NCBI GenBank assembly: GCA_905116865.2
Contig: CAJHNH020000845.1
Coordinates: 309,395 to 373,394, forward strand
DNA: 64,000 nucleotides
Direction of reading: 5' to 3'
From: Candidula unifasciata
Taxonomy: Eukaryota > Mollusca > Gastropoda > Stylommatophora > Geomitridae
In this document: positions 54,777 to 64,000 of the stretch, piece after piece
How the letters are laid out: each line of letters starts with the position of its first letter
How positions within the stretch are numbered: position 1 is the first letter of the stretch
The notes under the pieces: model-generated
Told to the model about the DNA's origin: nothing
Databases searched by the model: none
Seen by the model: the letters and a program-made list of their open reading frames with translations, nothing else
Made by a program: the position numbers and the translations under genes

Positions 54777-57700
54777 GGAGAATATTGTGATGACTGGAAA
54801 GATCAACAGCAGAAGAGGGAGAGGCAGACAAAGAGAGATGACGACGGATGGACTGTGACGGTGGCACAGAGGGATATCATCTGTGGAACTGATTCAGAGG
54901 ACAAAAGACCAAGATCTGTGGAGATACATGAACCCCTATGCCAGTTGGCAGGGCACGTGGTGATGATGAGCATACAGTTTAGTGTTAGGTTAAATATTTA
55001 GCATTTTCAGGTGCCAAGTTACACAGGGACATATTCTCATTTTTCTTACACCGTTAAACTTGAACAAAACAATTTTAACATTGATAGTTATGGGAATGAG
55101 TCATAAATACTGCGACAGCCAAATGATCAGGAAGAAATCACGCAAAGACTCGGGGTACAGAAAACACATTCTTCTAAAAGTCTATGCCATGTGGCATTGG
55201 TGGTCATGTCTATCTCAACCTTCTGTCTTGTGTACTTCAATCAACTCTGACACAGATGATCTTCCATGCCATGAGGTAAAACTGCCTGGCATCTTTTATC
55301 TAAGTTTCTCTCTGCCTCTCCTGCCCTCCAACTTTCCTTCTGCCACGATGTACTCCAGTTTTCTTCTTCTCAACACATGGCCAAAGAATGTAGATTGTCT
55401 CCTTCTTTTCTTTGTGTTCACCAGCTGTAAACTCTGGTGGAAAGTTCTGGTTGTTTGTCCACTTCTGGACTGCAGTCCTGTTCCAGAGCCTGAGTGTTGC
55501 ATGGGTATCCGTTTGACAGATCTGATGCATTTGTATGCAGACTGTTGGTTCCTTGCCTCTCAGGCAGATGCACTCCGACTTCAAAGGAAGCTCCCAATTA
55601 GTCGACTCTTACGTCATGCTTTTAGGTAGGCAGTGGGTCTATTCTTGTTTTCCCTATAATGGGGCCCTAGAACCCACACGGGGGAGTCTCTTTCTGATGT
55701 GGGCAATCAGTTCTCTTTGTGAGTCAGTTTTTGTTCAAGACGTCTTCATTACTCCTTTTATCTGTCAAGGGTATTCTCATCATTTGGTTAAAAAACCTCA
55801 TCTCCACAGTTTCCAAATAATCTTTCACTAATCTACTAACTGTCAATGATTCACTTGTGTATATCAAAACTGAATTTATATAGATTTTAAGAATTCTCCT
55901 CTCAATTGACGAAGAAAGACTGCACACAATTTTCTTCAATTTGTAAAATGCATTAGAGGTCATAAAAAGACAACGGGTGTGGAGGCAGCAGATGCATAAA
56001 GACAAGCAGTTAGGAAGGAACAAAAGAAAATATGGTGTGTGGGAAACATATATAGACAGGAACTTATATTCACCTACAATAGAGCCTTGAAACTCGCATG
56101 GGGAGTTTACAGATATGGGACCTGCCTGCCTGCCCACCCACGCGACAGCGCACACACACACACACACATACACACACAGGCGCATGTACATGCACACACA
56201 ATGATACACATGGCGCACTGAGAGAAGATGGTTCCTACCTTTGCCCAGTGAGGCCTACCCCCGTATTTGGCCACAATTTTCTGGTATGCATTCCAGTAGA
56301 CTTCATGATCCACCAGTTTATTGAAAGGCCTAGGGATAAAACGTACAATATTTTTACACACAAAATAACAGGAAGCTACACTGGCTAGACACTCGCCTGC
56401 CGGCCCGAATGTCTGAGGTTTGAGTTCACAGTTTTGAACAGCTGCCTTCCCTACAGGGGTTTCAGGGTCTTATTGTGGTGGAAGAAAGAACAGACCCACT
56501 GCTCCGTTACCCCCCCCCCCCCCATGCTGCAAAAGTCAGCTAATCAACTAGGGGTATTTCCTTCAAAGTTGGAGTTCATCTTGCCTGAGAAGCAAGCAAC
56601 CAACAGTCTGTATACAAATAAAACGGACATGTCAATCAGATGTGCACATAAAACTCAAGTTCTGAAACAAGATTACAGTCTAGAAGTGAACAAGCACCGG
56701 GAACTTGGCAGCTGGTGACTGAAGAAATAAACAGTTGTTTTTAAAATGTCATTACTTTGTGGTGTGTGGGAAGAAGGGGGAGGGGGGTGTGTGCACGGCA
56801 AGTGCTGTCACCATGGACTGTGCAAATCAGGATTCTCTGGGGGAAGGCAGGCTACCTACATAAAACGTCCTCAACCTTACCAAGGATTCAAATCCGGGTC
56901 TCCAAAATGAGAGACCTGTTTTTAACCATTCGGCCAACCGCTCCAAGCGCACACAAAGAGTAAAAAATACATTCCTAATATATAAAAGAAAGCATTAAAT
57001 GCTATTGTATTTAGGAAAAAACAAAACAAAAATACCCAATAATACAATAAATCAATAAAAACAATAAAGGTCATGTAGATCCAAATGGTATCAGGCTATT
57101 CCATAAGAGTTGAATAATACATGACTGTTATGAATGTTCTTCTTCTTCTGCCTTTCTAGTCCCCCATGGAGCACAGGCACTCAACCAGCTCAAGCCAAGT
57201 GATTCTATCTTTTGCTATCGCATGCAGCTTTCTCCAGGTCCTCCCCATCTTTCTAACTTCATTCTCCAACTCTCTTCTTCATGTGTTTTTTGGCCTTATT
57301 TCTATGTCCCTGTGGGTTCCAGTGCAAAGACATTCTAGTTATACTGTTCTTAGGTTTTTTCAATGTGTGTCCTATCTAAAGTGTAGTGATGAATTATAAT
57401 TAGAAAAAGAGTCCTTAAAGACAGCACAAAATAGATGACATTTAAAAGGGAAGAAGGAAAGCACTAAATGCTATTGATTGTGGTTTTATTTAAAAACTAG
57501 CTGTACCCGGCCACACGTTGCTGTGGCCCAGAATGGTGAAATAGAGAGGAAAGAAAATAGCTCTCAGCTAACAGTGTCTGTCATACCCCCCCCCCCCCCC
57601 CCCCTCTCCCCTCGACGCAGTCATATCTCCCTCTTAGAAGGATTAAAACATGATCCATGGCGAAATTATTAAAATAGAAATAGTTAAGAAATGAGAACTT

Positions 57701-60700
57701 TAAAATAATATTTTAAGCTCTCTTAGCTAACTGTGTTTGGCATAACCCCCCCCCCCCTTCCCCCCTCCTTTCCACCAATCATATCTCCTTCTCCGAAGGA
57801 TTGAAAAATCATCACCTGGCAAAATTATAAAAATAGAAATAGTTAAGAAATGAGAACTTTAAATTAATATTTTAAGCTCTCTCAGCTAACTGCGTCCGGC
57901 ATAACCCCCATCCCCCCTTTTCATATCTCCCTCTTCGAAGAATTTAAAAATCATCACCTGGCGAAATTATTAAAATAGAAATAGTTAAGAAATAAGAACT
58001 TTAAAATAATATTTTTAAGCTCTCTCAGCTAACTGTGTCTGGCATAACCCCCCCCCCCCCCCCCCCCAATCATATCATCCTCTCCAAAGGATGGGAAAGT
58101 CACCGTGTAACGAAATATTGTAACTAAATTGAGCTTGGCATCCGTGTCCACACAGACTTAAATAGGTAGCATTTACTTTCACAGAGAAGTAAATGTAGCC
58201 AGTGTAACAGCTACCACATCATCCATCCAGTACCAGTACTACTGCAACCACTACCACCATCACAACAACAACAAAAACTGTCACTACAGTCTGTGTAGGT
58301 CGGTGTAGAAAAGAGGATTTAGCCCCGCATGCTGTCGCCACGGACTATTTAGTTTAATTTTGCCCCCGACATAGGAAAAAAAAAATTATCATGTAACCAG
58401 TGATGGAACCCACAGTGAAAAGTACACAATACTCACGAATAGCGGAGAAAAATACCCCGCACCCGTCATCTCTCCCTCTCCGAGAGAATGATTTTTAACT
58501 GACCTTGGCATCTGTGTCCACCCAAACTAAACTGGACTGTAAACCGTCTTAGTTAACAGTTTCTATCATCGCCGAATAGTTTTTGATTAAGAAGCATCGC
58601 AGGGAGGCTAATTAGGACTTAACTGAAATCGGATGTCTTTGGGCGAAAGGTGCAGATATTGCAGCCTAGCTGTAACCCACAACACAATGTGGCAACCACC
58701 CTTTTAAGGGAAAAAGAACAATTATCACCCAGCGGGGAATCGAACACCGGTCACCCGCGTGAAGGATGACATACTCACAATTATACTACCGACGACTAAA
58801 GAGTTTAGGTCAGATATCGCAGCCTAGCTGTAAACCACAACACAACGTGCCAACAGCCCTCTCGAGGGCAAACGAAGATTACCTGTGACATGACCATTGA
58901 ACATCACATCGCTGCTGTCGCAGGCTAGCTGTAAACCCCCAAAACCGAAAAAGGCGTAGATATCGCAGCCTAACCATAAACCACAACACAACGTGCCAGC
59001 CGCCCAGTTAGGGACTAAAAAAAAAAAATTATATCACCTAGCGGGGAATTGAACGTGGGTCAGCCACATGATAGGCAGAATTGTTACCAACTACGCTACC
59101 AAACAGTCAAGCAGATAGTGGAAATGAAATTATATAATAATGCAAAGTTCAATAAGAGCTCAGCAGTCAAATATGGTCAACTAAAAACAAATCCGGGCCG
59201 GCAACGAAACAAATAATGATTTGACCGTTGCTGGAGCTACGCCGTTTGTGGTTTGTGCGATTTTCTGACAAACAATCACACTTTGAGTCAAAGGCAACGT
59301 TGTGTGCAAATTTGAAAGCAATCGGTTCAGCAGTTTCCGAGTTTAGAGTTAACAACATCAGAAAATTAACATTTTTATTAATATAGATATAGAAATTGAG
59401 GAAAGCAGTTAATTAGACGAGAGCTGTTGTAATCAATGACACAAGAGCTGCATACAACCGGACAGACAAACTACCACCAAAGAAGAATGAATTGGAATTG
59501 GTTAGAAACATCTGTCCCAACAACACCACAAAGAAGCATATCAAGAAGTTTCTCCCTGTTGGCAGAGCTTCCTTTTCCACAAATCTGTCAACATCTTTAC
59601 CTCCACAAATCTGTCAACATCTTTACCTCCACAAATCTTTCAGCATCTTTATTTTCTTGAGAACTATTTGTTTAGGTCACCCAGGAGTCTTTATCATGTT
59701 GCAATTCCTTACTTTAAAAGTCAGCTTCAAATAATTAAAAAAAAAAAAAAAACTTGTTTGATGCCACTATGTTTGCTGGCCTGGCCCCATCGCACTTTTG
59801 TTCACTCACTCACTCTCTCTCTCTCTTTCACTCACTCACTTAATCTCTCACTCACTCTCTCTCTCTTTCACTCACTCACTTACTCAATCTCTCACTCACT
59901 CTCTCTTGCACTTTCTTTCACTCACTCACTCTCATTCACTCACTCACTCTCTTTCACTCTCATGCTCTCTTTCACTCACCCACTCTCTCTTATTCTCTCC
60001 CACACTCTTTCTTTTTTTTTTCACTCACTTTATCTCTCACACTATTTCTTTCATTCACACTTTCACCCACACTCACTCACTCACTCAATTACATACACAA
60101 GCACACTGAGTCAGGTGGAAATCAATCATTCAGAACTGGAGAGGAAAAACAACAAGCAGGTGTACCTGTACATGATGATATTGATGTAACAGGAGTCCTG
60201 CATGTAGCAGGGACTCAGGTAGATGTTGTCAGCCTTCACAAACCGAACCTCAATGGGGAAGTGCACAGGGAACTGGCTGCTCTCTATCCAGGCCTTAAGC
60301 TCGTACAGAACTACCCCAGCTTTCTGCCTGTTGAATGTAGAATAAACTCATTAGCCTGTAAAAGTCCCCAGACTGTTTGCAAAAAATGACACTGATAAGA
60401 TCCCAGAGATTGAGGGTAACCATAATATCTCCAGCTGAACGTGGGACACCCCACTAACATTCTGAGGTGAAAAGGGACATCCCAAGCAAGTCAGTTTAAC
60501 TGATGTTCTCTTAATGAGGGTTTTGACTTTTGGAAAAGACAGTGGCTGGTAGATTTGTGGTTTGCTCCTGCCTTCTTTGGCTAAAGCATTAGCACTTTCA
60601 TTGGCTTTGATGCCACAGTGAGATGGGATCCACTGCAGGTGTTTTTCTGGCATTTGGAATGAAGCGTGGGTCTTGCAAAGGGAGTGTGAAATGAAGAGGA

Positions 60701-61389
60701 TGTACAATGTGCACAACTGGTGAGATGCTGCAACAGTCACATCTACTCTCCATAACATTTGCTGCAGAAAATGTCTGTGGCTGAGGTGCTGCAAATGGGC
60801 TGTGTAATGCTGGGGTGCCGGATTCAATTCCACAAAACCACAACAGCCAAGAAATGTTGGGGTTGGTTCTGCGACGTCCTGTAAAGGATATGCAACAAGT
60901 TTGTTAAACACAAAAAACTACTGGGCAACCTCTGACCTCACTGAAATGACATGAGAAATAAATTATAAATTTACAGGCAGTGGTCGATGCTCACAATGAG
61001 GCAAATGAAAGAAGTAGACATCAGACGACATATTAGACAATATAAAAATGAAAGCTATATACCTGGGTATAGAATATTCCATGACGTACTGCTTAAATAA
61101 ACAATTAAAATTGAAGACTTTATCACTGCGATCTATCTTCTCTGCCGGTGAAGTGCCGAAGATTCGGAAGTGCATTCGGTTGATCACAGGGACAAGCCTT
61201 GGAATAAAAGTACTGTAAAGAAACACAGTTATAAAGATTATTAGGCCATGTTAAACCATGTTCAGTCTTCTTCTTCTTAGCACTCCCAGGCTAAATAATG
61301 ATGACCCAGAAATCCCTTCAAGAGTCAGTAAAAATAATAAAAGTGACACCCAAAAAAAAATAAAGGTGACACAAAAATAATAAAGGGGT

Positions 61390-61420
<31 letters not shown>

Positions 61421-63399
61421 GCAAAGCAATAATAATAATAAAAGTGACCCTAAAAAAAGCAAAATAATTATAAATGTGACCATTAAAAAAAAAACATACT
61501 CCCTGCTGCCCTGTTTTTTATTTCAAACATGAAGAAATAAAGGCAAAGAAGATGACAAGGAAGACAGAAGACATGGCCAACAAGAGTAAATCAATCAATC
61601 ATGTGCCATCTCCCCACTGGAAGTCGGCTGCAACAGATCTCAAACAAGCTCTGCCTCTCGCCTTAAGTGTGCCAATATCCAGAATCCTGTGCATCTATGT
61701 CTTGATATTATTCTTCCATTTGTATCATTGTCTGTCTCTTGCTTGTTTGCCTTCAACTTTTCCCTACAGCAGCTATTCAACTGGCGGCCCCTGGGCCAAA
61801 TCTGGCCTGCGTAGGCCATGAAAGTGACTCACATACCAATGCCATTGCTCACCTACACAGACAATTCTTCTTCTTCAGTTTGGATGTCCATAGAGACAAC
61901 ATCTACAAAGACAATTCTTCTTCTTCAGTTTGGATGTCCATAGAGACAACATCTACAAAGACAATTCTTCTTCTTCAGTTTGGATGTCCATAGAGACAAC
62001 ATCTACAAAGACAATTCTTCTTCTTCAGTTTGGATGTCCATAGAGACAACACCTACACAGACAATTCTTCTTCTTCAGTTTGGATGTCCATAGAGACAAC
62101 ATCTACAAAGACAATTCTTCTTCTTCAGTTTGGATGTCCATAGAGACAACATCTACAAAGACAATTCTTCTTCTTCAGTTTGGATGTCCATAGAGACAAC
62201 ATCTACACAGACAATTCTTCTTCTTCTGTTTGGATGTCCATAGAGACAACATCTACACAGACAAGTCTTCTTCTTCAGTTTGGATGTCCATAGAGACAAC
62301 ATCTACACAGACAAGTCTTCTTCTTCAGTTTGGATGTCCATAGAGACAACATCTACAAAGACAATTCTTCTTCTTCAGTTTGGATGTCCATAGAGACAAC
62401 ATCTACAAAGACAATTCTTCTTCTTCAGTTTGGATGTCCATAGAGACAACATCTACAAAGACAATTCTTCTTCTTCAGTTTGGATGTCCATAGAGACAAC
62501 ATCTACAAAGACAATTCTTCTTCTTCAGTTTGGATGTCCATAGAGACAACACCTACACAGACAATTCTTCTTCTTCAGTTTGGATGTCCATAGAGACAAC
62601 ATCTACAAAGACAATTCTTCTTCTTCAGTTTGGATGTCCATAGAGACAACATCTACAAAAGACAAATTCTTCTTCTTCAGTTTGGATGTCCATAGAGACA
62701 ACATCTACAAAGACAATTCTTCTTCTTCAGTTTGGATGTCCATAGAGACAACATCTACACAGACAATTCTTCTTCTTCTGTTTGGATGTCCATAGAGACA
62801 ACATCTACACAGACAAGTCTTCTTCTTCAGTTTGGATGTCCATAGAGACAACATCTACACAGACAAGTCTTCTTCTTCAGTTTGGATGTCCATAGAGACA
62901 ACATCTACAAAGACAATTCTTCTTCTTCTGTTTGGATGTCCATAGAGACAACATCTACAAAGACAATTCTTCTTCTTCAGTTTGGATGTCCATAGAGACA
63001 ACATCTACACAGACAAGTCTTCTTCTTCTGTTTGGATGTCCATAGAGACAACATCTCCAGGAGAAAGTCCCCATTGTTTGTCTATTTGGATTCTGACTTT
63101 TGTGTGTACATCTGTTTTACTGGCTTATTTGTGGGTAGCTGGTTGTTAATTGCTGCTCGGGCAGATGTACTCCGACTTAGAAGGAAACCCCCAATTAGTT
63201 GACCCCTAAGACATGCTTGTTTGGGAGGCAGTGGGTCTATTCCCCCCCCCCTCCACCCACAATGGGGTCCAGGAACCCACATGGGGAATACAGAAAGTCA
63301 AGAATAACTAACATGTACTCACCTGATCCACAGCAGCAGCTGGAGGAGGTAGTAGCCAACAAACATATCCCACAACCAACTGTCTTTGCCTTTCTGCTC
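52971..63399 (-). CDS. GULO: L-gulonolactone oxidase-like, C-terminal half (five exons, 5' part beyond window)
   Basis: Exons on the - strand: 63323-63399, 61063-61212, 60166-60327, 56239-56329, 52971-53126. Phases agree and every intron is GT-AG. The encoded 210 or so residues match the C-terminal ALO (aldonolactone oxidase) part. In order: GYYLLQLLLWIST (hydrophobic, membrane-type), SDKVFNFNCLFKQYVMEYSI, PIEVRF, DSCYINIIMYRPF, YGGRPHWAK and RDRLDPNGMFLNSNLERVF. HWAK and the EVR pair are the conserved signatures of this family. GULO oxidises L-gulono-1,4-lactone to ascorbate and is membrane bound in animals. A close relative (D-arabinono- or galactono-lactone oxidase) cannot be excluded without the FAD-domain His motif, which is outside the window. 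The protein ends RPASTICI, a short extra tail past the usual end. Confidence 0.93.
53270..54370. repeat. 45-bp minisatellite, about 23 units, in GULO last intron
   Basis: Unit core AGCTACATCACTGAACTTGG and ATTCTCCATCCCCTTCTTCA. Units are almost identical; CATCCCATTC replaces CATCCCCTTC in the first, twelfth or so and last. The first partial unit has extra CACACGTG and matches a dispersed sequence also present at about 32465-32530. Period 45 keeps all frames open, but none is a gene. Confidence 0.96.
54590..54970 (+). mobile_element. LINE 3' end interrupted by a long G tract
   Basis: Same family as the tails at 38550-38890 and 44580-44950: TTTCTTGGACTGCCAGAGTA, CACTGTTCTTTGGTCATGTG, GAGAATATTGTGATGACTGG and final GGCACGTGGTGATGATGA. 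A G-only tract sits between the second and third landmarks. Confidence 0.75.
54725..54776 (+). repeat. Poly-G tract of about 50 bases with one T
   Basis: Two G runs of about 20 and 30 bases separated by a single T. Strong G-quadruplex potential on the + strand, which is the non-transcribed-product strand of GULO. Exact length is doubtful because such runs are error-prone in sequencing. Confidence 0.85.
55190..55415 (-). mobile_element. LINE 3' coding fragment
   Basis: The - strand reads KRRRQSTFFGHVLRRRKLEY and EGKLEGRRGREKLR, the FGH..RR.....GK..GRRGR.K pattern of the same LINE family as at 43300-44955. Confidence 0.6.
55415..55695 (+). repeat. Interspersed repeat family A, reference copy
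   Basis: The longest and best preserved copy, with all landmarks: TTCACCAGCTGTAAACTC, GGAAAGTTCTGGTTGTTTGT, TATGCAGACTGTTGGTTCC, AGATGCACTCCGACTTCAAA, AGGCAGTGGGTCTATTCTTG and ACCCACACGGGGGAGTC. Confidence 0.8.
55725..55950 (-). mobile_element. LINE fragment after the RT domain
   Basis: The - strand reads RRILKIYINSVLIYTSESL and FNQMMRIPLTDKRSNEDVL, equivalent to RKRILACYIHPVLTYGCESW and RIPWTAKK of the 43300 element. Confidence 0.65.
56239..56329 (-). CDS. GULO: GULO exon with HWAK motif
   Basis: 91 bases, acceptor TTATCCCTAG, donor GTAGGA. Encodes PFNKLVDHEVYWNAYQKIV and AKYGGRPHWAK. Ends in phase 0. Confidence 0.94.
56371..56725. repeat. SINE family 1 head joined to a reverse family A copy
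   Basis: 56371-56425 is a tRNA-like head (ACTGGCTAGACACTCGCC, GAGGTTTGAGTTC). From about 56440 to 56725 a family A repeat follows in reverse orientation (GTTCATCTTGCCTGAGAAGC, CAACAGTCTGTATACAAAT). A poly-C of 14 lies at 56510-56523. Confidence 0.65.
56757..56960 (-). repeat. Possible third tRNA-like repeat
   Basis: The - strand has AGCGGTTGGCCGAATGGTTA, then AGACCCGGATTTGAATCC, a plausible A-box/B-box spacing. No second full copy was found, so the family call is tentative. Confidence 0.45.
57490..59390. mobile_element. Composite non-autonomous element with poly-C tandem units
   Basis: It starts AACTAGCTGTACCCGGCC and ends with AATCGGTTCAGCAGTTTCCG, then ATTTTTATTAATATAGAT. These end words I associate with widespread invertebrate RTE-related short elements. 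Inside are four units of about 150-175 bp (57550, 57715, 57885, 58015), each with AGCTCTCTCAGCTAACTGTG, a poly-C run and GAAATAGTTAAGAAATGAGA. Further in, three tRNA-like or AACCACAACACAACGTGCCA segments (58660-59110) occur. The single-element reading is inference. Confidence 0.5.
58725..59110 (-). repeat. tRNA-like SINE pieces in reverse orientation
   Basis: On the - strand 59110-59040 reads TAGCGTAGTTGGTAACAATT and CACGTTCAATTCCCCGC (A- and B-box positions). A similar pair occurs at 58795-58735 (GTATAATTGTGAGTATG and GTGTTCGATTCCCCGC). Confidence 0.6.
59790..60100. repeat. Degenerate (TCACTC)n / (CTCT)n microsatellite
   Basis: About 300 bp built of TCACTCACTCTC, CTCTCTCTT and similar words. 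The Ser/His/Leu-rich open frame over it is not a gene. Confidence 0.92.
60166..60327 (-). CDS. GULO: GULO exon with EVRF and DSCYINIIMYR
   Basis: 162 bases, acceptor TTCAACAG, donor GTACAC. Encodes QKAGVVLYELKAWIESSQFP, PIEVRF, KADNIYLSPCYMQDSCYINI. Starts after one base and ends with two bases of the next Arg codon. Confidence 0.94.
60360..60640 (-). mobile_element. LINE RNase H tail fragment in a GULO intron
   Basis: The - strand frame reads HLQWIPSHCGIKANESANAL, AKEGRSKPQ. WIPSHCGIxxNExAxxLAK is the last motif of LINE RNase H domains, with the catalytic Asp replaced by Asn (ANAL where AD.L is usual). A partial SINE family 2 body (60770-60900, +) follows. Confidence 0.7.
61063..61212 (-). 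CDS. GULO: GULO exon with NFNCLFKQ
   Basis: 150 bases, acceptor TTCTTTACAG, donor GTATAT. Encodes TFIPRLVPVINRMHFRIFGT and DRSDKVFNFNCLFKQYVMEY. Phases match both neighbours. Confidence 0.94.
61300..61860. other. GULO intron with poly-C and A-rich simple sequence
   Basis: 61320-61510 is a run of AATAATAAAAGTGAC-type words with a C20 tract at 61389-61410. 61560-61790 is a LINE-like remnant without clear motif. Confidence 0.5.
61861..63055. repeat. 50-bp minisatellite, 24 units, in a GULO intron
   Basis: Unit: ACAATTCTTCTTCTTCAGTT, TGGATGTCCATAGAGACAAC and ATCTACAAAG. Variants (ACCTACACAG, ACAAGTCTTC, TTCTTCTGTT) recur in the same order at about 500-550 bp distance, showing a higher-order repeat of 10 or 11 units. 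Two extra A bases occur near 62659-62667. Confidence 0.96.
63050..63295 (+). repeat. Interspersed repeat family A, copy next to a GULO exon
   Basis: AGAAAGTCCCCATTGTTTGTC, AGATGTACTCCGACTTAGAA, CCCAATTAGTTGACCCCTAA and GGAGGCAGTGGGTCTATTCC. It ends about 30 bp from the exon's donor. Confidence 0.72.
63323..63399 (-). CDS. GULO: GULO exon (first in window)
   Basis: 77 bases, acceptor GGTTGACAG, donor GTGAGT. Encodes EQKGKDSWLWDMFVGYYLLQ and LLLWI. Starts in phase 0, so the upstream exon must end in a whole codon. Earlier exons are beyond base 64000. Confidence 0.92.
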
Positions 63400-63439
63400 C
63401 TGTCAACCACAATATATTCATCATCATCATCATCATCAT

Positions 63440-63670
63440 CCCATAACAGTACGTGATGTTAGGCCACCAGTTTCTGTTGACTGTCTGATCAGCGCTCTCC
63501 ACCTTTGGCGGTCAGTTGCGATGGACTTCATGGTTGCATACCTGAGGCCTGTCCAGTCAGTCAGGTTCTGTAACCAGGTCTTTCTTGGTCTGCCTCTTGG
63601 TCTCTTTCCCTCTACTGAGCCCTGCAGTATTGTTCATAGTTGCCAATGTGCTGTATAATATTATGGCGAA
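63440..63670 (-). mobile_element. LINE 3' coding fragment in a GULO intron
   Basis: The - strand, with one stop, reads QGSVEGKRPRGRPRKTWLQN, LTDWTG and TDRQRWRALIRQ, a typical LINE ORF2 end, and terminates near a (GAT)n run at 63420-63441. Confidence 0.7.
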
Positions 63671-64000
63671 CCTCTTCGTTTGTAATGTGGTTTTCATATG
63701 ATATGCCAAGAATTTTTTCTGAATCATCGCATTTCTAATGCTTGTATTTTTCTTTCAAGTTTTAAAACATTCACTTGATAACAATATTGTTTTTTTATTC
63801 GTATTCTTTATTAAATATTTTTAAATTAAATTGTACACTGCCTCCCCAATGAAGGTTAGCTTTAGTGCACCTATTGCTTTATTAGTGAATATTATCATAT
63901 TTTGTTCGTGTATAAGACAGCACTTTTCTCCAGATTATTCAAGTTTAAAATTGTGGAGTCGTCTTATACACGGAACGTGATTATAATATTTCTTTCTTCT
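63670..64000. other. AT-rich intron sequence to window edge
   Basis: No exon seen. A word pair GTGTATAAGACAGC / GTCTTATACACGG near 63910-63975 forms an imperfect inverted repeat. Confidence 0.4.

Noticed and set aside
59668..60189. Ser/Leu/His-rich frame of 173 codons
   Set aside because: Generated by (TCACTC)n microsatellite sequence in a GULO intron.

Overview
This is eukaryotic nuclear DNA from an invertebrate animal. GT-AG introns, tRNA-derived SINEs, several LINE groups, a Penelope-like element and very many minisatellites point that way. A mollusc or other lophotrochozoan is my best guess, but that is inference. Nothing bacterial was seen. Most long open frames are transposon genes or simple readings through tandem arrays.

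Only two host genes are well supported, and they are convergent. (1) ACP1, a low-molecular-weight protein tyrosine phosphatase, lies on the + strand. Its six coding exons between 29161 and 40639 splice in phase to a complete protein of 160 residues. (2) The 3' half of an L-gulonolactone oxidase-like gene (GULO type, last enzyme of ascorbate synthesis) lies on the - strand. Five exons run from 63399 down to the stop at 52971, and the N-terminal FAD-binding half lies beyond the right edge. About 12 kb of LINE, SINE and minisatellite DNA separates the two 3' ends.

Layout. 1-16 kb: repeats, a broken unknown gene on the - strand (2919-3827), many LINE 3' ends, and large minisatellites at 11.4-12.65 kb and 13.9-14.6 kb. 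16164-23882: a complete Ty3/gypsy-type LTR retrotransposon on the - strand, with 629-bp LTRs, a 5-bp target duplication, and integrase encoded before reverse transcriptase (Gmr1-like order). It sits inside an RNase H-bearing LINE. 24.2-27.2 kb: a hAT remnant, then a restriction-like-endonuclease LINE on the - strand split by a 5'-truncated Penelope-like element with GIY-YIG domain and an 11-bp target duplication. 27.6-29.0 kb: a second, better preserved copy of the RNase H LINE, ending just before ACP1. 29-41 kb: ACP1, its introns filled with LINE and SINE debris and minisatellites, one of which amplifies the splice acceptor of exon 3. 41-52.9 kb: intergenic, with a degenerate LINE (43.3-44.95 kb), a 27-bp array and a 30-bp array of about 61 near-perfect units (49.02-50.85 kb). 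53-64 kb: GULO exons with introns holding a 45-bp and a 50-bp minisatellite, poly-G/poly-C tracts and mobile-element pieces.

The strongest second-look items are the Gmr1-like pol order in a young element, the amplified and partly transposed exon-3 acceptor of ACP1, the nested Penelope/RLE insertion, the higher-order structure in the 50-bp array, and the 30-bp perfect inverted repeat beside the last ACP1 exon.
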